From Candidatus Iainarchaeum sp. (GTDB lineage: Archaea > Iainarchaeota > Iainarchaeia > Iainarchaeales > JAFCFF01), in NCBI GenBank assembly GCA_017608775.1, contig JAFCFF010000001.1, positions 1 to 33,248 on the forward strand: 33,248 nucleotides of DNA, given 5' to 3'. Below the pieces are notes generated by a model. That model made no database searches. It was not told the origin of the DNA and was given only the letters and a program-made list of their open reading frames with translations. Positions 1 to 6,800 of the stretch are shown piece after piece. Made by a program: the position numbers and the translations under genes. Numbering within the stretch: position 1 is the first letter of the stretch; each line of letters starts with the position of its first letter.

Positions 1-138
1 TGAAATATTGGCTCTTTTTTTTTTTTGTTCCTTGATAAATGGCTCCTCAAACCCCGCTTCTGTGTTTACTATGCCAAGACACACAACAGAACCCGAGGGG
101 ATCTCCTCAACCAAGACCTTTATCAGGGAACGATACAT
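1..138 (-). CDS. partial unknown protein, N-terminal 46 residues
   Basis: An open frame starts at an ATG (complement of 136-138) and runs off the left edge without a stop. It begins MYRSLIKVLVEEIPSGSVV and is rich in ordinary hydrophobic and charged residues. I do not recognise the family. A T-rich, TATA-like stretch (complement of 161-168) lies about 26 bases upstream, the same distance seen for other single genes here, which supports the start and suggests a leaderless transcript. It is divergent from dacZ, and the two starts are 115 bases apart. Only 46 codons are visible, so chance openness cannot be excluded. Confidence 0.5.
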   Translation of the reverse strand, partial: MYRSLIKVLVEEIPSGSVVCLGIVNTEAGFEEPFIKEQKKKRANIS

Positions 139-222
139 AGAAGAGAAATAAGAAAAGAAAATAAAAGCCTTTTCAAAAAATAAGTTTTGCTTCCCAGAAA
201 ATTAAAAAGATAAAAGAAAGGC

Positions 223-230
223 TTTTATAG
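223..230 (+). promoter_or_regulatory. TATA-like box of dacZ
   Basis: TTTTATAG is centred about 27 bases before the dacZ ATG at 254. With the usual archaeal spacing from TATA box to start site, transcription would begin at or next to the ATG. No Shine-Dalgarno sequence precedes the ATG, which agrees with a leaderless message. Confidence 0.5.
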
Positions 231-253
231 GAAAATAAGTTTTTCTCTTCGGA

Positions 254-937
254 ATGGTTAAAAAAACACAGGAGTTGATGCAGGTAAGGCTTGAAGAAGG
301 CAAGAGCGACATTGAAACCCTCAAGAAAACTGAAAAGAAGGCATTGGAGGTTGCTATTGCCATAGCCCATGATAAGGCAGGAAGTATAATAGTTGTTGGG
401 GACACCCAAAGCTACTCGATGCATTTTCCAAACTTTTTTCATGGAAAAAAAGTCTATATTTTTGACAAGGGAATGGTAGAGGTCTTAAGAAGACTGGGGG
501 AGATAGACGGGGCCTTGATAATAGCACCAAACGGAAGGATAATGGCCTATGGTACGCGTTTGCTAAAACAAAAAACAATGAAGGGAAAAGGAACAAGACA
601 TGCTGCTGCCTTTGGAATAAGTGAAGAGGAGGGAGTCACAGCAATTTTAATAAGTGAGGAAGACAACAACATAAAGATATTCAAGAAAGGTAAGCTTATC
701 TTAGAGATAAACCCATACAGCAAAAACATCGAGGACAACATAACAAAAATCGTGGATCTAATCAACAACCCAACCATAGCTGTTTTAGCGGGAGCAAGCG
801 TTGCAGCACCCATACTGGGAATAACTTTTGTTCCTGGAATTATTGTGTTTACCGGAAGCTACTATATAGCAAAGTCTCTTTTTGAACTTCTTAAAAACTT
901 TGAAAGAAACTTTCTAAAAAGAAGAAGGTTGTTTTAG
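254..937 (+). CDS. dacZ: diadenylate cyclase with C-terminal membrane segment (DacZ-like)
   Basis: This 227-residue protein carries a DisA_N/DAC domain, which makes cyclic di-AMP from two ATP. Two active-site signatures are visible: DGA at residues 85-87 followed by a glycine-rich turn, and GTRH at 113-116 followed by AAA and a FGISEEE stretch. Bacterial enzymes usually have a third Arg after RH; here it is Ala, which I believe also occurs in archaeal members. Residues 174-203 are strongly hydrophobic and glycine-rich and could form a membrane hairpin or re-entrant segment. A basic tail ending KRRRLF follows. A membrane tether would be a difference from soluble DacZ proteins. The ATG at 254 is supported by the TATA-like box at 223-230. 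Family assignment is good; localisation is inference. Confidence 0.85.
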   Translation: MVKKTQELMQVRLEEGKSDIETLKKTEKKALEVAIAIAHDKAGSIIVVGDTQSYSMHFPNFFHGKKVYIFDKGMVEVLRRLGEIDGALIIAPNGRIMAYGTRLLKQKTMKGKGTRHAAAFGISEEEGVTAILISEEDNNIKIFKKGKLILEINPYSKNIEDNITKIVDLINNPTIAVLAGASVAAPILGITFVPGIIVFTGSYYIAKSLFELLKNFERNFLKRRRLF

Positions 938-951
938 CTTGTTGTTTAGTA

Positions 952-1025
952 TGCCCCGGCCGGGATTCGAACCCGGGTCTCGGCCTCGAGAGGGCCGAAT
1001 CATTAACCAACTAGACCACCGGGGC
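952..1025 (-). tRNA. tRNA-Glu (anticodon CTC)
   Basis: The minus strand folds as a full cloverleaf. It has a 7-bp acceptor (GCCCCGG/CCGGGGC), an anticodon stem CGGCC/GGCCG around the loop CTCTCGA (anticodon CTC, codon GAG), and a T arm with GGGTTCGAATCCC. The discriminator is A and CCA is not encoded. There is no intron. It converges with dacZ. Confidence 0.95.
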
Positions 1026-1115
1026 CTCAAACAAACTAGAAAAAGAAAAACATTAAAAATAGAAATTTAAAGGAGTGGGAAGGAAAACCAATAAAAAATA
1101 GTAAAGTGTCTTGTG

Positions 1116-1292
1116 CTAATATTCTTCCTCTTTTTGAGGAGGCTCTTCATCCTCAAATTCCTCTTGCATTTCTTCTTCCACTGCCTCTATCTCCTCCTCA
1201 AAGGATTCTTCCTCTCCACACTCAGGACATTTTTCAGGTGGTTTATCTCCCCTATACTCATATCCACAATATATACAAACAAATGTGGGCAT
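1116..1292 (-). CDS. small rubredoxin-like zinc-ribbon protein
   Basis: This is a 58-residue protein starting MPTFVCIYCGYEYRGDKPP and continuing with CPECGEEE, so it has two CxxC-G knuckles (C6/C9 and C22/C25) that can bind one zinc or iron. About 30 residues after the second knuckle are almost entirely Glu/Asp with a few aromatics, giving a very acidic tail. The start is fixed by a GGAGG Shine-Dalgarno sequence (complement of 1300-1304) seven bases before the ATG. The fold class is known from many archaeal genomes, but its role is not defined. The acidic tail could contact a basic partner; that is speculation. It stands alone on this strand between two tRNA genes. Confidence 0.85.
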   Translation of the reverse strand: MPTFVCIYCGYEYRGDKPPEKCPECGEEESFEEEIEAVEEEMQEEFEDEEPPQKEEEY

Positions 1293-1406
1293 TTTCCTAC
1301 CTCCAAATAATTAAGTAAAGAAAGATATGTGAAAACTTAAAAATGTTTCATTTATTGGGGAATCTTAGAAAACAGTTGCTTGACAAGACTTATCAATATT
1401 TTAAAA

Positions 1407-1413
1407 TTTATAA
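1407..1413 (+). promoter_or_regulatory. TATA-like box of tRNA-Thr
   Basis: TTTATAA is centred about 28 bases before the first base of the mature tRNA (1438). It probably also drives the NUDIX gene, which starts three bases after the tRNA and has no room for a promoter of its own outside the tRNA. Confidence 0.5.
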
Positions 1414-1437
1414 GGTTATTTTAATTTTATATTAACA

Positions 1438-1509
1438 GCTCCTGTAGCTCAGTGGTAGAGCGCTTCACTGGTAATGAAGAGGTCCTGGGTTCAAGTCCCA
1501 GCAGGAGCT
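1438..1509 (+). tRNA. tRNA-Thr (anticodon GGT)
   Basis: The acceptor is GCTCCTG/CAGGAGC, the D arm GCTC/GAGC, the anticodon stem CTTCA/TGAAG with loop CTGGTAA (anticodon GGT, codons ACC/ACT), and the T arm CTGGG/CCCAG with TTCAAGT. The discriminator is T, and CCA is not encoded. The 72-base length is regular and intron-free. The next ORF begins at 1513. Confidence 0.95.
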
Positions 1510-1512
1510 TTT

Positions 1513-2061
1513 ATGATAAGAAAGGTAAGGGTTGTAGGAAGAAAAAGTGTTTTTAAGGGGGATAAGTTCAATCTCTTGCTTGAACGCTTTAAAATAGAAA
1601 AAGATGGCAGGGTGTTAGAGGTTGAAAGAGAGGTGGATCATGGGCCTAACACGACAATAATCTTGCCTTTGTTCAAGAATAAAGATATCTTATGCATAAA
1701 AGAATTTAGGTATCCTTTGAGAAAATGGTTTTATGAGTTACCTGCTGGCACAGAGAAAAAAGGAGAGCCAATACTAAAAACAGCAAAAAGAGAGCTTTTG
1801 GAGGAGACAGGATACAAAGCAAAAAAATGGGTTAAGTTAGGGGAGTTTTACTACAGACTGGCAAGAACATCAACAAAAACAACAATATTTTTGGCAGAGA
1901 ACTTGGAAAACATGAGAAAGAAACATTTGGAGAGGTATGAAATGATAAAAACAAAAAGAATGAGTTTAAAAGAGTTTGAAAGGCTTTTTTTGAAAAATAG
2001 AAAGACAGAAGGAAACTTTGTTCTTGCCTATTATCTTGCAAAGGAAAAGGGATTTATATAG
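1513..2061 (+). CDS. NUDIX hydrolase, ADP-ribose pyrophosphatase-like
   Basis: This 182-residue protein has a perfect Nudix box at residues 79-101: G79, five residues, E85, seven residues, RELLEETGY. The glutamates E94, E97 and E98 are the expected magnesium ligands. The proline-containing stretch before the box (RKWFYELPAGTE) is typical of ADP-ribose/sugar-nucleotide pyrophosphatases, so ADP-ribose or a similar nucleoside diphosphate derivative is the likely substrate, although specificity is not certain. I start at the ATG at 1513, because the in-frame upstream ATG at 1474 lies inside the tRNA-Thr gene. The start is only three bases after the tRNA, with no Shine-Dalgarno sequence. Cutting by the tRNA 3'-processing enzyme would create a nearly leaderless message. 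Confidence 0.9.
   Translation: MIRKVRVVGRKSVFKGDKFNLLLERFKIEKDGRVLEVEREVDHGPNTTIILPLFKNKDILCIKEFRYPLRKWFYELPAGTEKKGEPILKTAKRELLEETGYKAKKWVKLGEFYYRLARTSTKTTIFLAENLENMRKKHLERYEMIKTKRMSLKEFERLFLKNRKTEGNFVLAYYLAKEKGFI
2053..2060 (+). promoter_or_regulatory. TATA-like box before the gene at 2083
   Basis: TTTATATA overlaps the last codons of the NUDIX gene and is centred about 27 bases before the ATG at 2083. It supports that start and an independent leaderless transcript. Confidence 0.5.
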
Positions 2062-2082
2062 TATGGGGCTTGTAGTGATAAA

Positions 2083-2832
2083 ATGGAATTGGGCTATTTA
2101 AATATCAAAGATAAAAAAGATGAGAAAGTAATCTTGGATGGCGAAGATGATAAAAGCATTCTTGATTTTTGCATAAAAAGTTTTAATATTCTTGAAGAAA
2201 AACTATTGGAATGGTCAGTAAACCATATTGATAAAAATATTTTTGAAGATGGAAAAAATTTTGAGAAATTTTGGAAAAAAATAAAAGGAAGGGAAGGTAA
2301 AAAAGCTGCTGAAAATTTTTTAGTTGGAATAAAAGATAAAAAAATTGAAAAGCTTTTGTTAGTCTTCTCAAAGATAATACTTTTCAGGAGTTTTTTCTAC
2401 AACAAAACAAGAAAAGAGGGAATAGGGTTTGGAGAAGGGGATCAAATTGTTTTTTATGTAAGTACTCAAAAATGGAAAGCTGTGAGAAAAATTAACTTTG
2501 AAAAAAACACTTTGAAGAAAAATGTTGTTCTGTTCTTTACAAACTTGTTTGCAAGTCTTGAAAGAAAAATTGAGGAAAAGCTCCATAAATTTTTTGGGAA
2601 AGAAAATTTTGAAAATTTTCTAAAAGATATGGAAAAAAGAAAAATAGGTGATTTTAAGGATTTAAGCAATGTCAAAGAAGAAATAAAGGAATTCTTAGAT
2701 GGAAAGATACAAAAAAATTTAGAATTTTTAGCAAATTTTATTATTTTTGTTTTACTTTATAAAAAAGGATTTAAAATTCTATACAAAGAAGCAGAACAAA
2801 AATTAAAAATTCCGAAGGGAACAAAAATATAA
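2083..2832 (+). CDS. unknown protein, lysine/phenylalanine-rich, mostly helical
   Basis: I do not recognise this 249-residue protein. It is rich in Lys, Glu, Phe, Ile and Asn and is more AT-rich than its neighbours. It looks largely alpha-helical, with amphipathic helices such as those near residues 28-45 and 165-200. One hydrophobic stretch (LEFLANFIIFVLLYKKGF, about residues 217-234) could be a membrane helix or a buried helix. There is a single Cys near residue 30 and no recognisable catalytic or metal motif. The ATG at 2083 is supported by a TATA-like box 27 bases upstream. The composition suggests a fast-evolving or lineage-specific gene. Real coding is likely from its length, but the function is unknown. 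Confidence 0.75.
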   Translation: MELGYLNIKDKKDEKVILDGEDDKSILDFCIKSFNILEEKLLEWSVNHIDKNIFEDGKNFEKFWKKIKGREGKKAAENFLVGIKDKKIEKLLLVFSKIILFRSFFYNKTRKEGIGFGEGDQIVFYVSTQKWKAVRKINFEKNTLKKNVVLFFTNLFASLERKIEEKLHKFFGKENFENFLKDMEKRKIGDFKDLSNVKEEIKEFLDGKIQKNLEFLANFIIFVLLYKKGFKILYKEAEQKLKIPKGTKI

Positions 2833-2894
2833 AGCTTAAAAGAATTGTCTCTGTTTTAATTAGTAATAAAAGAAGAAAAAAGGGGGTAACTAGA

Positions 2895-3050
2895 ATGGTT
2901 GATGGAAGAGGGCGTATGGGCGGCTATGGTCTTGGCCCTGGTGGGGAATGTGTATGTCCAAAATGTGGTTACAGGATGACACATCCAAGAGGAATTCCCT
3001 GCTATAAACAAAAGTGCCCAAAATGCGGAGAATTAATGAAAAGAGCTTAG
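2895..3050 (+). CDS. small glycine-rich double zinc-ribbon protein
   Basis: This 51-residue protein starts MVDGRGRMGGYGLGPGGE, followed by CVCPKCGYRM, then RGIPCYKQKCPKCGELMKR. The Cys pattern C19, C21, C24, C36, C41, C44 gives at least one four-Cys site with two extra cysteines. Short proteins with a Gly/Met-rich head and this CPKCG...GxPCxxxxCPKCG pattern are widespread in anaerobic archaea and bacteria, often near iron-sulfur or radical-SAM proteins, but they lack a proven role. A GGGGGT Shine-Dalgarno stretch (2882-2887) lies 7 bases before the ATG. The next gene starts 9 bases after the stop, so the pair is probably one operon. Confidence 0.85.
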   Translation: MVDGRGRMGGYGLGPGGECVCPKCGYRMTHPRGIPCYKQKCPKCGELMKRA

Positions 3051-3059
3051 TAGATACAA

Positions 3060-3920
3060 ATGAAAAAAATTATTGTAGTAGTTGTTGCAGTTTTTGTAGT
3101 TTTTTTGTTGATTTTGTTTTTTGGCATCAAAAACACATACAAAAAAGAAAAAATGGTTGAAGACATGGGAAGTGAAAAAGAGGTGGAAACAAAAGATAAG
3201 ATAGGTTTAAGCTTGATTACAACTTATGACAACTACAAATTCAACCCAGAACTAAAAACAGGATGGGGATTTTCCTGTTTAATAAAAATAGAAGATAAAA
3301 ACATATTGTTTGACACTGGAGGCGATCATCTAAAGCTTTTATATAACATGGAAAAACTGAAAATAGATCCCAAAAAAATTGATATGGTTGTGTTATCACA
3401 TATACATTGGGATCATGTTGGCGGTCTTGCAGGAATACTAGAAACAAACCCCAATGTTGATGTGTACCTCCCAAAATCCTTTCCGCCCAAGTTTAAGGAG
3501 GAAATAAAGTCATATGGGGCACGTGTTGTAGAAGTTGATAATGCAACAAAAATATTTGATGGAGTTTACACAACTGGCGAACTTGGAACATGGATAAAAT
3601 GGATAAAAGAACAGTCTCTGATTGTTAAGACAGAAAAGGGTTTGGTTGTTGTAACTGGTTGTGCACATCCCGGAGTCGTTAATATTGTTAAGTCAGCAAA
3701 AAAACTAATCAATGATAAAGTATATCTTGTTATTGGGGGGTTTCATTTACTGGCTGCTACTGATCTTAGCTTAAGAAAAATAATAAAAAATTTTAGAGAG
3801 CTTGGTGTAAAAAAAGTGGCACCTTGTCATTGTTCTGGTAACAGAACAAGAAAATTGTTTGAGGAAGAATACAAAAAAGATTTTATAGAAAACGGGGTTG
3901 GAAAAATAGTCAAAATATGA
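3060..3920 (+). CDS. membrane-anchored MBL-fold metal-dependent hydrolase
   Basis: This 286-residue protein has one N-terminal hydrophobic helix (residues 4-23) after MKK, which is an uncleaved anchor or signal peptide. The catalytic domain is then probably outside the membrane. The metallo-beta-lactamase fold is shown by FDTGG (84-88), HIHWDH (H114, H116, D118, H119), TGCAHPG (H203), GGFH (H229) and a late CHCSG (H257). The GCAHPG and GGFHL pattern matches the subgroup related to the archaeal methanopterin-pathway ribofuranosylaminobenzene phosphate synthase-like hydrolases, but the substrate cannot be read off. It follows the small zinc-ribbon gene with a 9-base gap. A secreted or periplasm-like location is unusual for that subgroup and points to a different role. 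Confidence 0.85.
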   Translation: MKKIIVVVVAVFVVFLLILFFGIKNTYKKEKMVEDMGSEKEVETKDKIGLSLITTYDNYKFNPELKTGWGFSCLIKIEDKNILFDTGGDHLKLLYNMEKLKIDPKKIDMVVLSHIHWDHVGGLAGILETNPNVDVYLPKSFPPKFKEEIKSYGARVVEVDNATKIFDGVYTTGELGTWIKWIKEQSLIVKTEKGLVVVTGCAHPGVVNIVKSAKKLINDKVYLVIGGFHLLAATDLSLRKIIKNFRELGVKKVAPCHCSGNRTRKLFEEEYKKDFIENGVGKIVKI

Positions 3921-3982
3921 AGAGTAGTAAAGAGTTTTGCTTGAGAGACAGCAGTAAAATAACATGGGCACAAAATTTAAGA

Positions 3983-3990
3983 TTTATAAA
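3983..3990 (+). promoter_or_regulatory. TATA-like box of tRNA-Pro
   Basis: TTTATAAA is a near-consensus box centred about 27 bases before the first tRNA base at 4014. It lies after the stop of the MBL-fold gene. Confidence 0.6.
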
Positions 3991-4013
3991 TTTGCTTCTT
4001 CTTTTTCTTTTTA

Positions 4014-4088
4014 GGGCCTGTGGTGTAGTTTGGTCTAGCATCGGGGCTTTGGGAGCCTCAGACCCCGGTTCAAATCCGGGCAGGCCCA
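4014..4088 (+). tRNA. tRNA-Pro (anticodon TGG)
   Basis: The acceptor is GGGCCTG/CAGGCCC, the anticodon stem GGGGC/GCCTC with loop TTTGGGA (anticodon TGG, codon CCA and wobble partners), and the T arm contains GGTTCAAATCC. The discriminator is A; there is no encoded CCA and no intron. It converges with purF, with a palindromic terminator between them. Confidence 0.95.
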
Positions 4089-4092
4089 TCCT

Positions 4093-4112
4093 AAAAAAAT
4101 AGTTATTTTTTT
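4093..4112. terminator. bidirectional A/T palindrome terminator
   Basis: A perfect inverted repeat, AAAAAAATA (4093-4101) and TATTTTTTT (4104-4112), gives a T run on each strand. It can end tRNA-Pro transcription on the plus strand and purF transcription on the minus strand. The purF TAA stop (complement of 4103-4105) lies inside it. Confidence 0.6.
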
Positions 4113-5542
4113 GAAATAGTTTCCTCTGATATTTTTTTCTTTTCTTCCTGTCTTTTTTTCTCTATGGATTCAAAAAGAGTTTGGGAAATCTTTGTTGGGT
4201 ATTTTCCTGTTAGACATGCATCACATATTTCGTCTCTTCCGATAGATTTTTTTAGGTTTTCTAGGGTCATGTAAATAACCTCATCAGCACCGATTTCCCC
4301 TGCGATTTCTTCCTCGGTTTTATAGGAGGCCATAAGCTCTGCTCTTGTTTGCATGTCAATACCATAAAAGCAAGGATATCTTATTGGCGGCGTTGTTAAA
4401 AGAAAGTAAACTCTTGAAGCGCCTTGTTTTCTTAACATTGAAATTATTTTTTTTGCTGTTGTGCCCCTAACAAGAGAGTCGTCGATCAAAACGATTTTCT
4501 TTCCCTCAATCTCTTCTTTTATGGGCATTAGTTTTAGCTTTACGGCGTCTTCTCTTTTTGTCTGGCCTGGCATGATAAATGTCCTTCCAACATATCTGTT
4601 TTTCACAAAAACTTCTCTGTATGGCATATCTGTTAGCTCAGCAAAGGCCTGGGCTGCGACTATGGAGGTTGTTGGAACAGGAGTAACAATATCTGCATCT
4701 TTTTTTAATCTTAGCCATTGCAGAGCAAGAAATTTCCCAAGGTTTCTCCTAACACTATAAACAAGTTTTTTCTCAAAATAGTTGTCAGGTCTTGAGAAAT
4801 ATGTGTACTCAAACATGCATGGCTTTGGCTCGGCAGGCACTATTTGTTTTGAGAGGATTTCTCTTTTGTTAAAGGAAATAAAAATTGCCTCTCCTGGTCT
4901 TACATCCCTAGAGTATGAGAAGTCAAGCATATCAAAACACTGAGTTTCAGAGGAAAAAGCAAATTCCTTTCCAAATGGAGTTTCCTTTAACCCAAGAACA
5001 AGAGGCCTTATCCCAAACCTATCTCTAAAGGCAAGCATCCCGTTTTCAAGAACGCAAATAACAGAGTAGGCACCATTTAGCTCAGACATTGTCTCCTCAA
5101 CTGCCTTGAATATATTTTCCTCTGTTGGGGGGGATAGCTTAGAAGAAAAAATTTCCAAAATAAGTTCTGCATCACATCCTGAGGAAGTTTTGTGGGTTTG
5201 AACCAGGTTATGATAGTTTGCGATGTTTCCGTTGTGGCATAAAGCAATCTTTCCTGTTTTTTTGTTTTCCCTTAAAAACGGCTGGGCATCCTCTGCCTTG
5301 CCCCCGCCGACTGTTGGGTATCTTGTCTGTCCTATCGCAACAAATCCCTTTAACTCAGCAACAATTTTTTGTAAAAAAACCTCATCAACATATCCCTTTC
5401 CCTTGTGGGAGTAAAAATTCTTTCCATCAAAAGACACAATCCCGGCAGCATCTTGCCCCCTGTGCTGAAGAAGAAGTAGTGCTTTATAAACGTCGATACT
5501 AGCGTTGTTTCCTAAGGATAAAAAACCAGCAATGCCGCACAT
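4103..5542 (-). CDS. purF: amidophosphoribosyltransferase (glutamine PRPP amidotransferase)
   Basis: This 479-residue enzyme catalyses the first committed step of purine synthesis: glutamine plus PRPP gives phosphoribosylamine. It begins MCGIAGF, so Cys2 becomes the N-terminal glutaminase nucleophile after Met removal, with no propeptide. The N-terminal class II amidotransferase domain is followed by the phosphoribosyltransferase domain with VLIDDSLVRGTT (351-362). Four cysteines, C242 (PCMFEY), C391 (PCFYGID), C440 and C443 (CDACLTG), sit in the contexts of the iron-sulfur ligands of the Bacillus subtilis enzyme. This is therefore probably the oxygen-sensitive 4Fe-4S type. The ATG at 5542 is chosen because the only extension upstream is one TTG codon, which would block maturation. 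A TATA-like box lies about 32 bases upstream. The C-terminus is a short charged tail. Confidence 0.95.
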   Translation of the reverse strand: MCGIAGFLSLGNNASIDVYKALLLLQHRGQDAAGIVSFDGKNFYSHKGKGYVDEVFLQKIVAELKGFVAIGQTRYPTVGGGKAEDAQPFLRENKKTGKIALCHNGNIANYHNLVQTHKTSSGCDAELILEIFSSKLSPPTEENIFKAVEETMSELNGAYSVICVLENGMLAFRDRFGIRPLVLGLKETPFGKEFAFSSETQCFDMLDFSYSRDVRPGEAIFISFNKREILSKQIVPAEPKPCMFEYTYFSRPDNYFEKKLVYSVRRNLGKFLALQWLRLKKDADIVTPVPTTSIVAAQAFAELTDMPYREVFVKNRYVGRTFIMPGQTKREDAVKLKLMPIKEEIEGKKIVLIDDSLVRGTTAKKIISMLRKQGASRVYFLLTTPPIRYPCFYGIDMQTRAELMASYKTEEEIAGEIGADEVIYMTLENLKKSIGRDEICDACLTGKYPTKISQTLFESIEKKRQEEKKKISEETISKK

Positions 5543-5570
5543 CAAAACCTAAAAAACCTCTCACAAAAAA

Positions 5571-5578
5571 TATTTAAA
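5571..5578 (-). promoter_or_regulatory. TATA-like box of purF
   Basis: On the minus strand TTTAAATA is centred about 32 bases before the purF ATG, giving a leader of only a few bases. The divergent tRNA-Tyr has an AT box close by (around 5584-5594), so the two promoters nearly overlap back to back. Confidence 0.5.
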
Positions 5579-5626
5579 GGTGTCAATATAATTTGTTTTT
5601 ATTTGTTTTCTTCCTCCATTTTTTTA

Positions 5627-5722
5627 CCCCTCATAGCTCAACGGTAGAGCGCTCGGCTGTAGTCGTTGTTTGCCTAAACGGCAGAAACCGAGAGGTTCCC
5701 GGTCCGAATCCGGGTGAGGGGA
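5627..5722 (+). tRNA. tRNA-Tyr (anticodon GTA) with a 24-base intron
   Basis: The acceptor is CCCCTCA/TGAGGGG with discriminator A, and the D arm is GCTC/GAGC. The anticodon stem CTCGG (5652-5656) and CCGAG (5688-5692) enclose CTGTAG, an insert and A. Removing 5663-5686 leaves the 7-base loop CTGTAGA with anticodon GTA and a regular 72-base tRNA. The insert is at the canonical position 37/38, where archaeal splicing endonuclease cuts a bulge-helix-bulge. Its inside can form a small hairpin (TGCC/GGCA). The exact boundaries may shift by one base. RtcB, encoded at 23765-25189, is the expected joining enzyme. It converges with the prenyl synthase gene. Confidence 0.93.
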
Positions 5723-5738
5723 CTCCACACAACCAAGC

Positions 5739-6779
5739 CTAACCAGGAATTTGTTTGTTTCTTTTCTTTATCATCTCCAAAACAAGGAAAACTATGTCTT
5801 TTGCCTCTTTTCTTATTTTCATTTTTTCTATTATTTTGCTTGCTTTGTTGAGATGATTAATAATTTCTTTTTTCATTTTTTTAGAAACTCCATGTTTTAT
5901 AGCAATTTTTCTAACTCTGTCAAGGGTTTCCCTTCTCTGGGGCTTTCCTAGAACAGATTTCAGAAATTTTTTCTCTTTGGCATTTGCTTTTGTGTATACT
6001 CTCTTGAAAAAAACTGTTGCTCTATCTTCCTTTAGGTCAGAACCGATAGGCTTTTGCAAATATTTTTGTGTTGCAAATATTCCCAACAAATCATCTTGCA
6101 TTTGGAATGCTTTTCCTGCAAGTAATGCAAAACTCCTAAACTCTCCCTTGTAGCCCCCTGTCGCAAGAGCATATCCGACAGATAAAGGCATCTCAAAGCT
6201 GTAAAAGGCAGTTTTATTCAGGGTTGAATAGAAAATTTCTTTTTCAGAAAGAGTTTCTATGTTTGTGGCCTTGTTTGTTATGTCAAGAATTTCTCCAAGT
6301 CCTGTTCTGGAGGCACAATCAAAAGTTGTTTTCAAAGCAAAATATTTGTTTTTGGTTGGAAGCTTTATTTTATCAATACTTTTCAAACAATCAAAAAGAA
6401 GCAAATCACCAAAAATCATTGCCAGCTCTTTTGCTTCTCTATATTTTTTTCTCTTGAGTTGAATATGGAATGTTGGGACGCCTCTCCTTAAATTGTCATT
6501 ATCAACAATATCGTCATGTATCAAAAGAAAATTGTGAATTCCCTCCACCAATGCAAGGATGTGAAGAACAACCTTATAGTTTTTCTTTTTTGTGAGATAT
6601 CCGGCAGCAACAAGCAAAGGCCTTATTCTTTTTCCTCCCTTTGACAAAGAAAGATAAATGTTATAATACTCTGGTAGTTCTTTTTTGTAATGTTGTAGTG
6701 CAAAACGTTTGATTTCTCTGTCTGTGTTTTTTACGATATCCTTAATCAAACTAACTGTTTTTTCCATGTTTTTTTTCAT
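5739..6779 (-). CDS. idsA: polyprenyl diphosphate synthase (probable geranylgeranyl diphosphate synthase)
   Basis: This 346-residue trans-prenyltransferase builds isoprenoid chains for archaeal ether lipids. Visible signatures are GGKRIRP (48-54), which binds IPP; the first aspartate-rich motif HDDIVDND (D89, D90, D93); and the second motif QMQDDLLGIF (D229, D230). The residue five places before the first motif is Phe84, a position where an aromatic residue limits chain length, so a C15-C20 product is plausible. The ATG at 6779 has a TATA-like box about 26 bases upstream; a second Met four codons later is an alternative start. The C-terminal 40 residues are Lys-rich. The next gene upstream, dph6, is on the same strand, but a promoter separates the two. 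Confidence 0.92.
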   Translation of the reverse strand: MKKNMEKTVSLIKDIVKNTDREIKRFALQHYKKELPEYYNIYLSLSKGGKRIRPLLVAAGYLTKKKNYKVVLHILALVEGIHNFLLIHDDIVDNDNLRRGVPTFHIQLKRKKYREAKELAMIFGDLLLFDCLKSIDKIKLPTKNKYFALKTTFDCASRTGLGEILDITNKATNIETLSEKEIFYSTLNKTAFYSFEMPLSVGYALATGGYKGEFRSFALLAGKAFQMQDDLLGIFATQKYLQKPIGSDLKEDRATVFFKRVYTKANAKEKKFLKSVLGKPQRRETLDRVRKIAIKHGVSKKMKKEIINHLNKASKIIEKMKIRKEAKDIVFLVLEMIKKRNKQIPG

Positions 6780-6800
6780 TAAGACTAAAGAGAAATAGAG

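Noticed and set aside
113..121. Loss of a conserved Arg in the RHR motif of the diadenylate cyclase as an inactivating change
   Set aside because: To my knowledge archaeal members often lack the third residue while keeping the RH core, so I do not count it as damage.
1106..1318. Plus-strand open frames of 65-70 codons
   Set aside because: They are shadows of the minus-strand zinc-ribbon gene, which has the CxxC motifs and a Shine-Dalgarno site.
1474..1512. Upstream in-frame ATG extending the NUDIX protein by 13 residues
   Set aside because: It lies inside the tRNA-Thr gene, and the extra residues are translated tRNA sequence; the family N-terminus fits ATG 1513.
3917..4102. Open frame of 61 codons spanning tRNA-Pro
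   Set aside because: It overlaps the whole tRNA gene and its promoter and has no ribosome-binding site or family resemblance.
5543..5545. TTG codon as purF start
   Set aside because: It would put a residue before the Met-Cys and block exposure of the catalytic Cys; there is no supporting signal.
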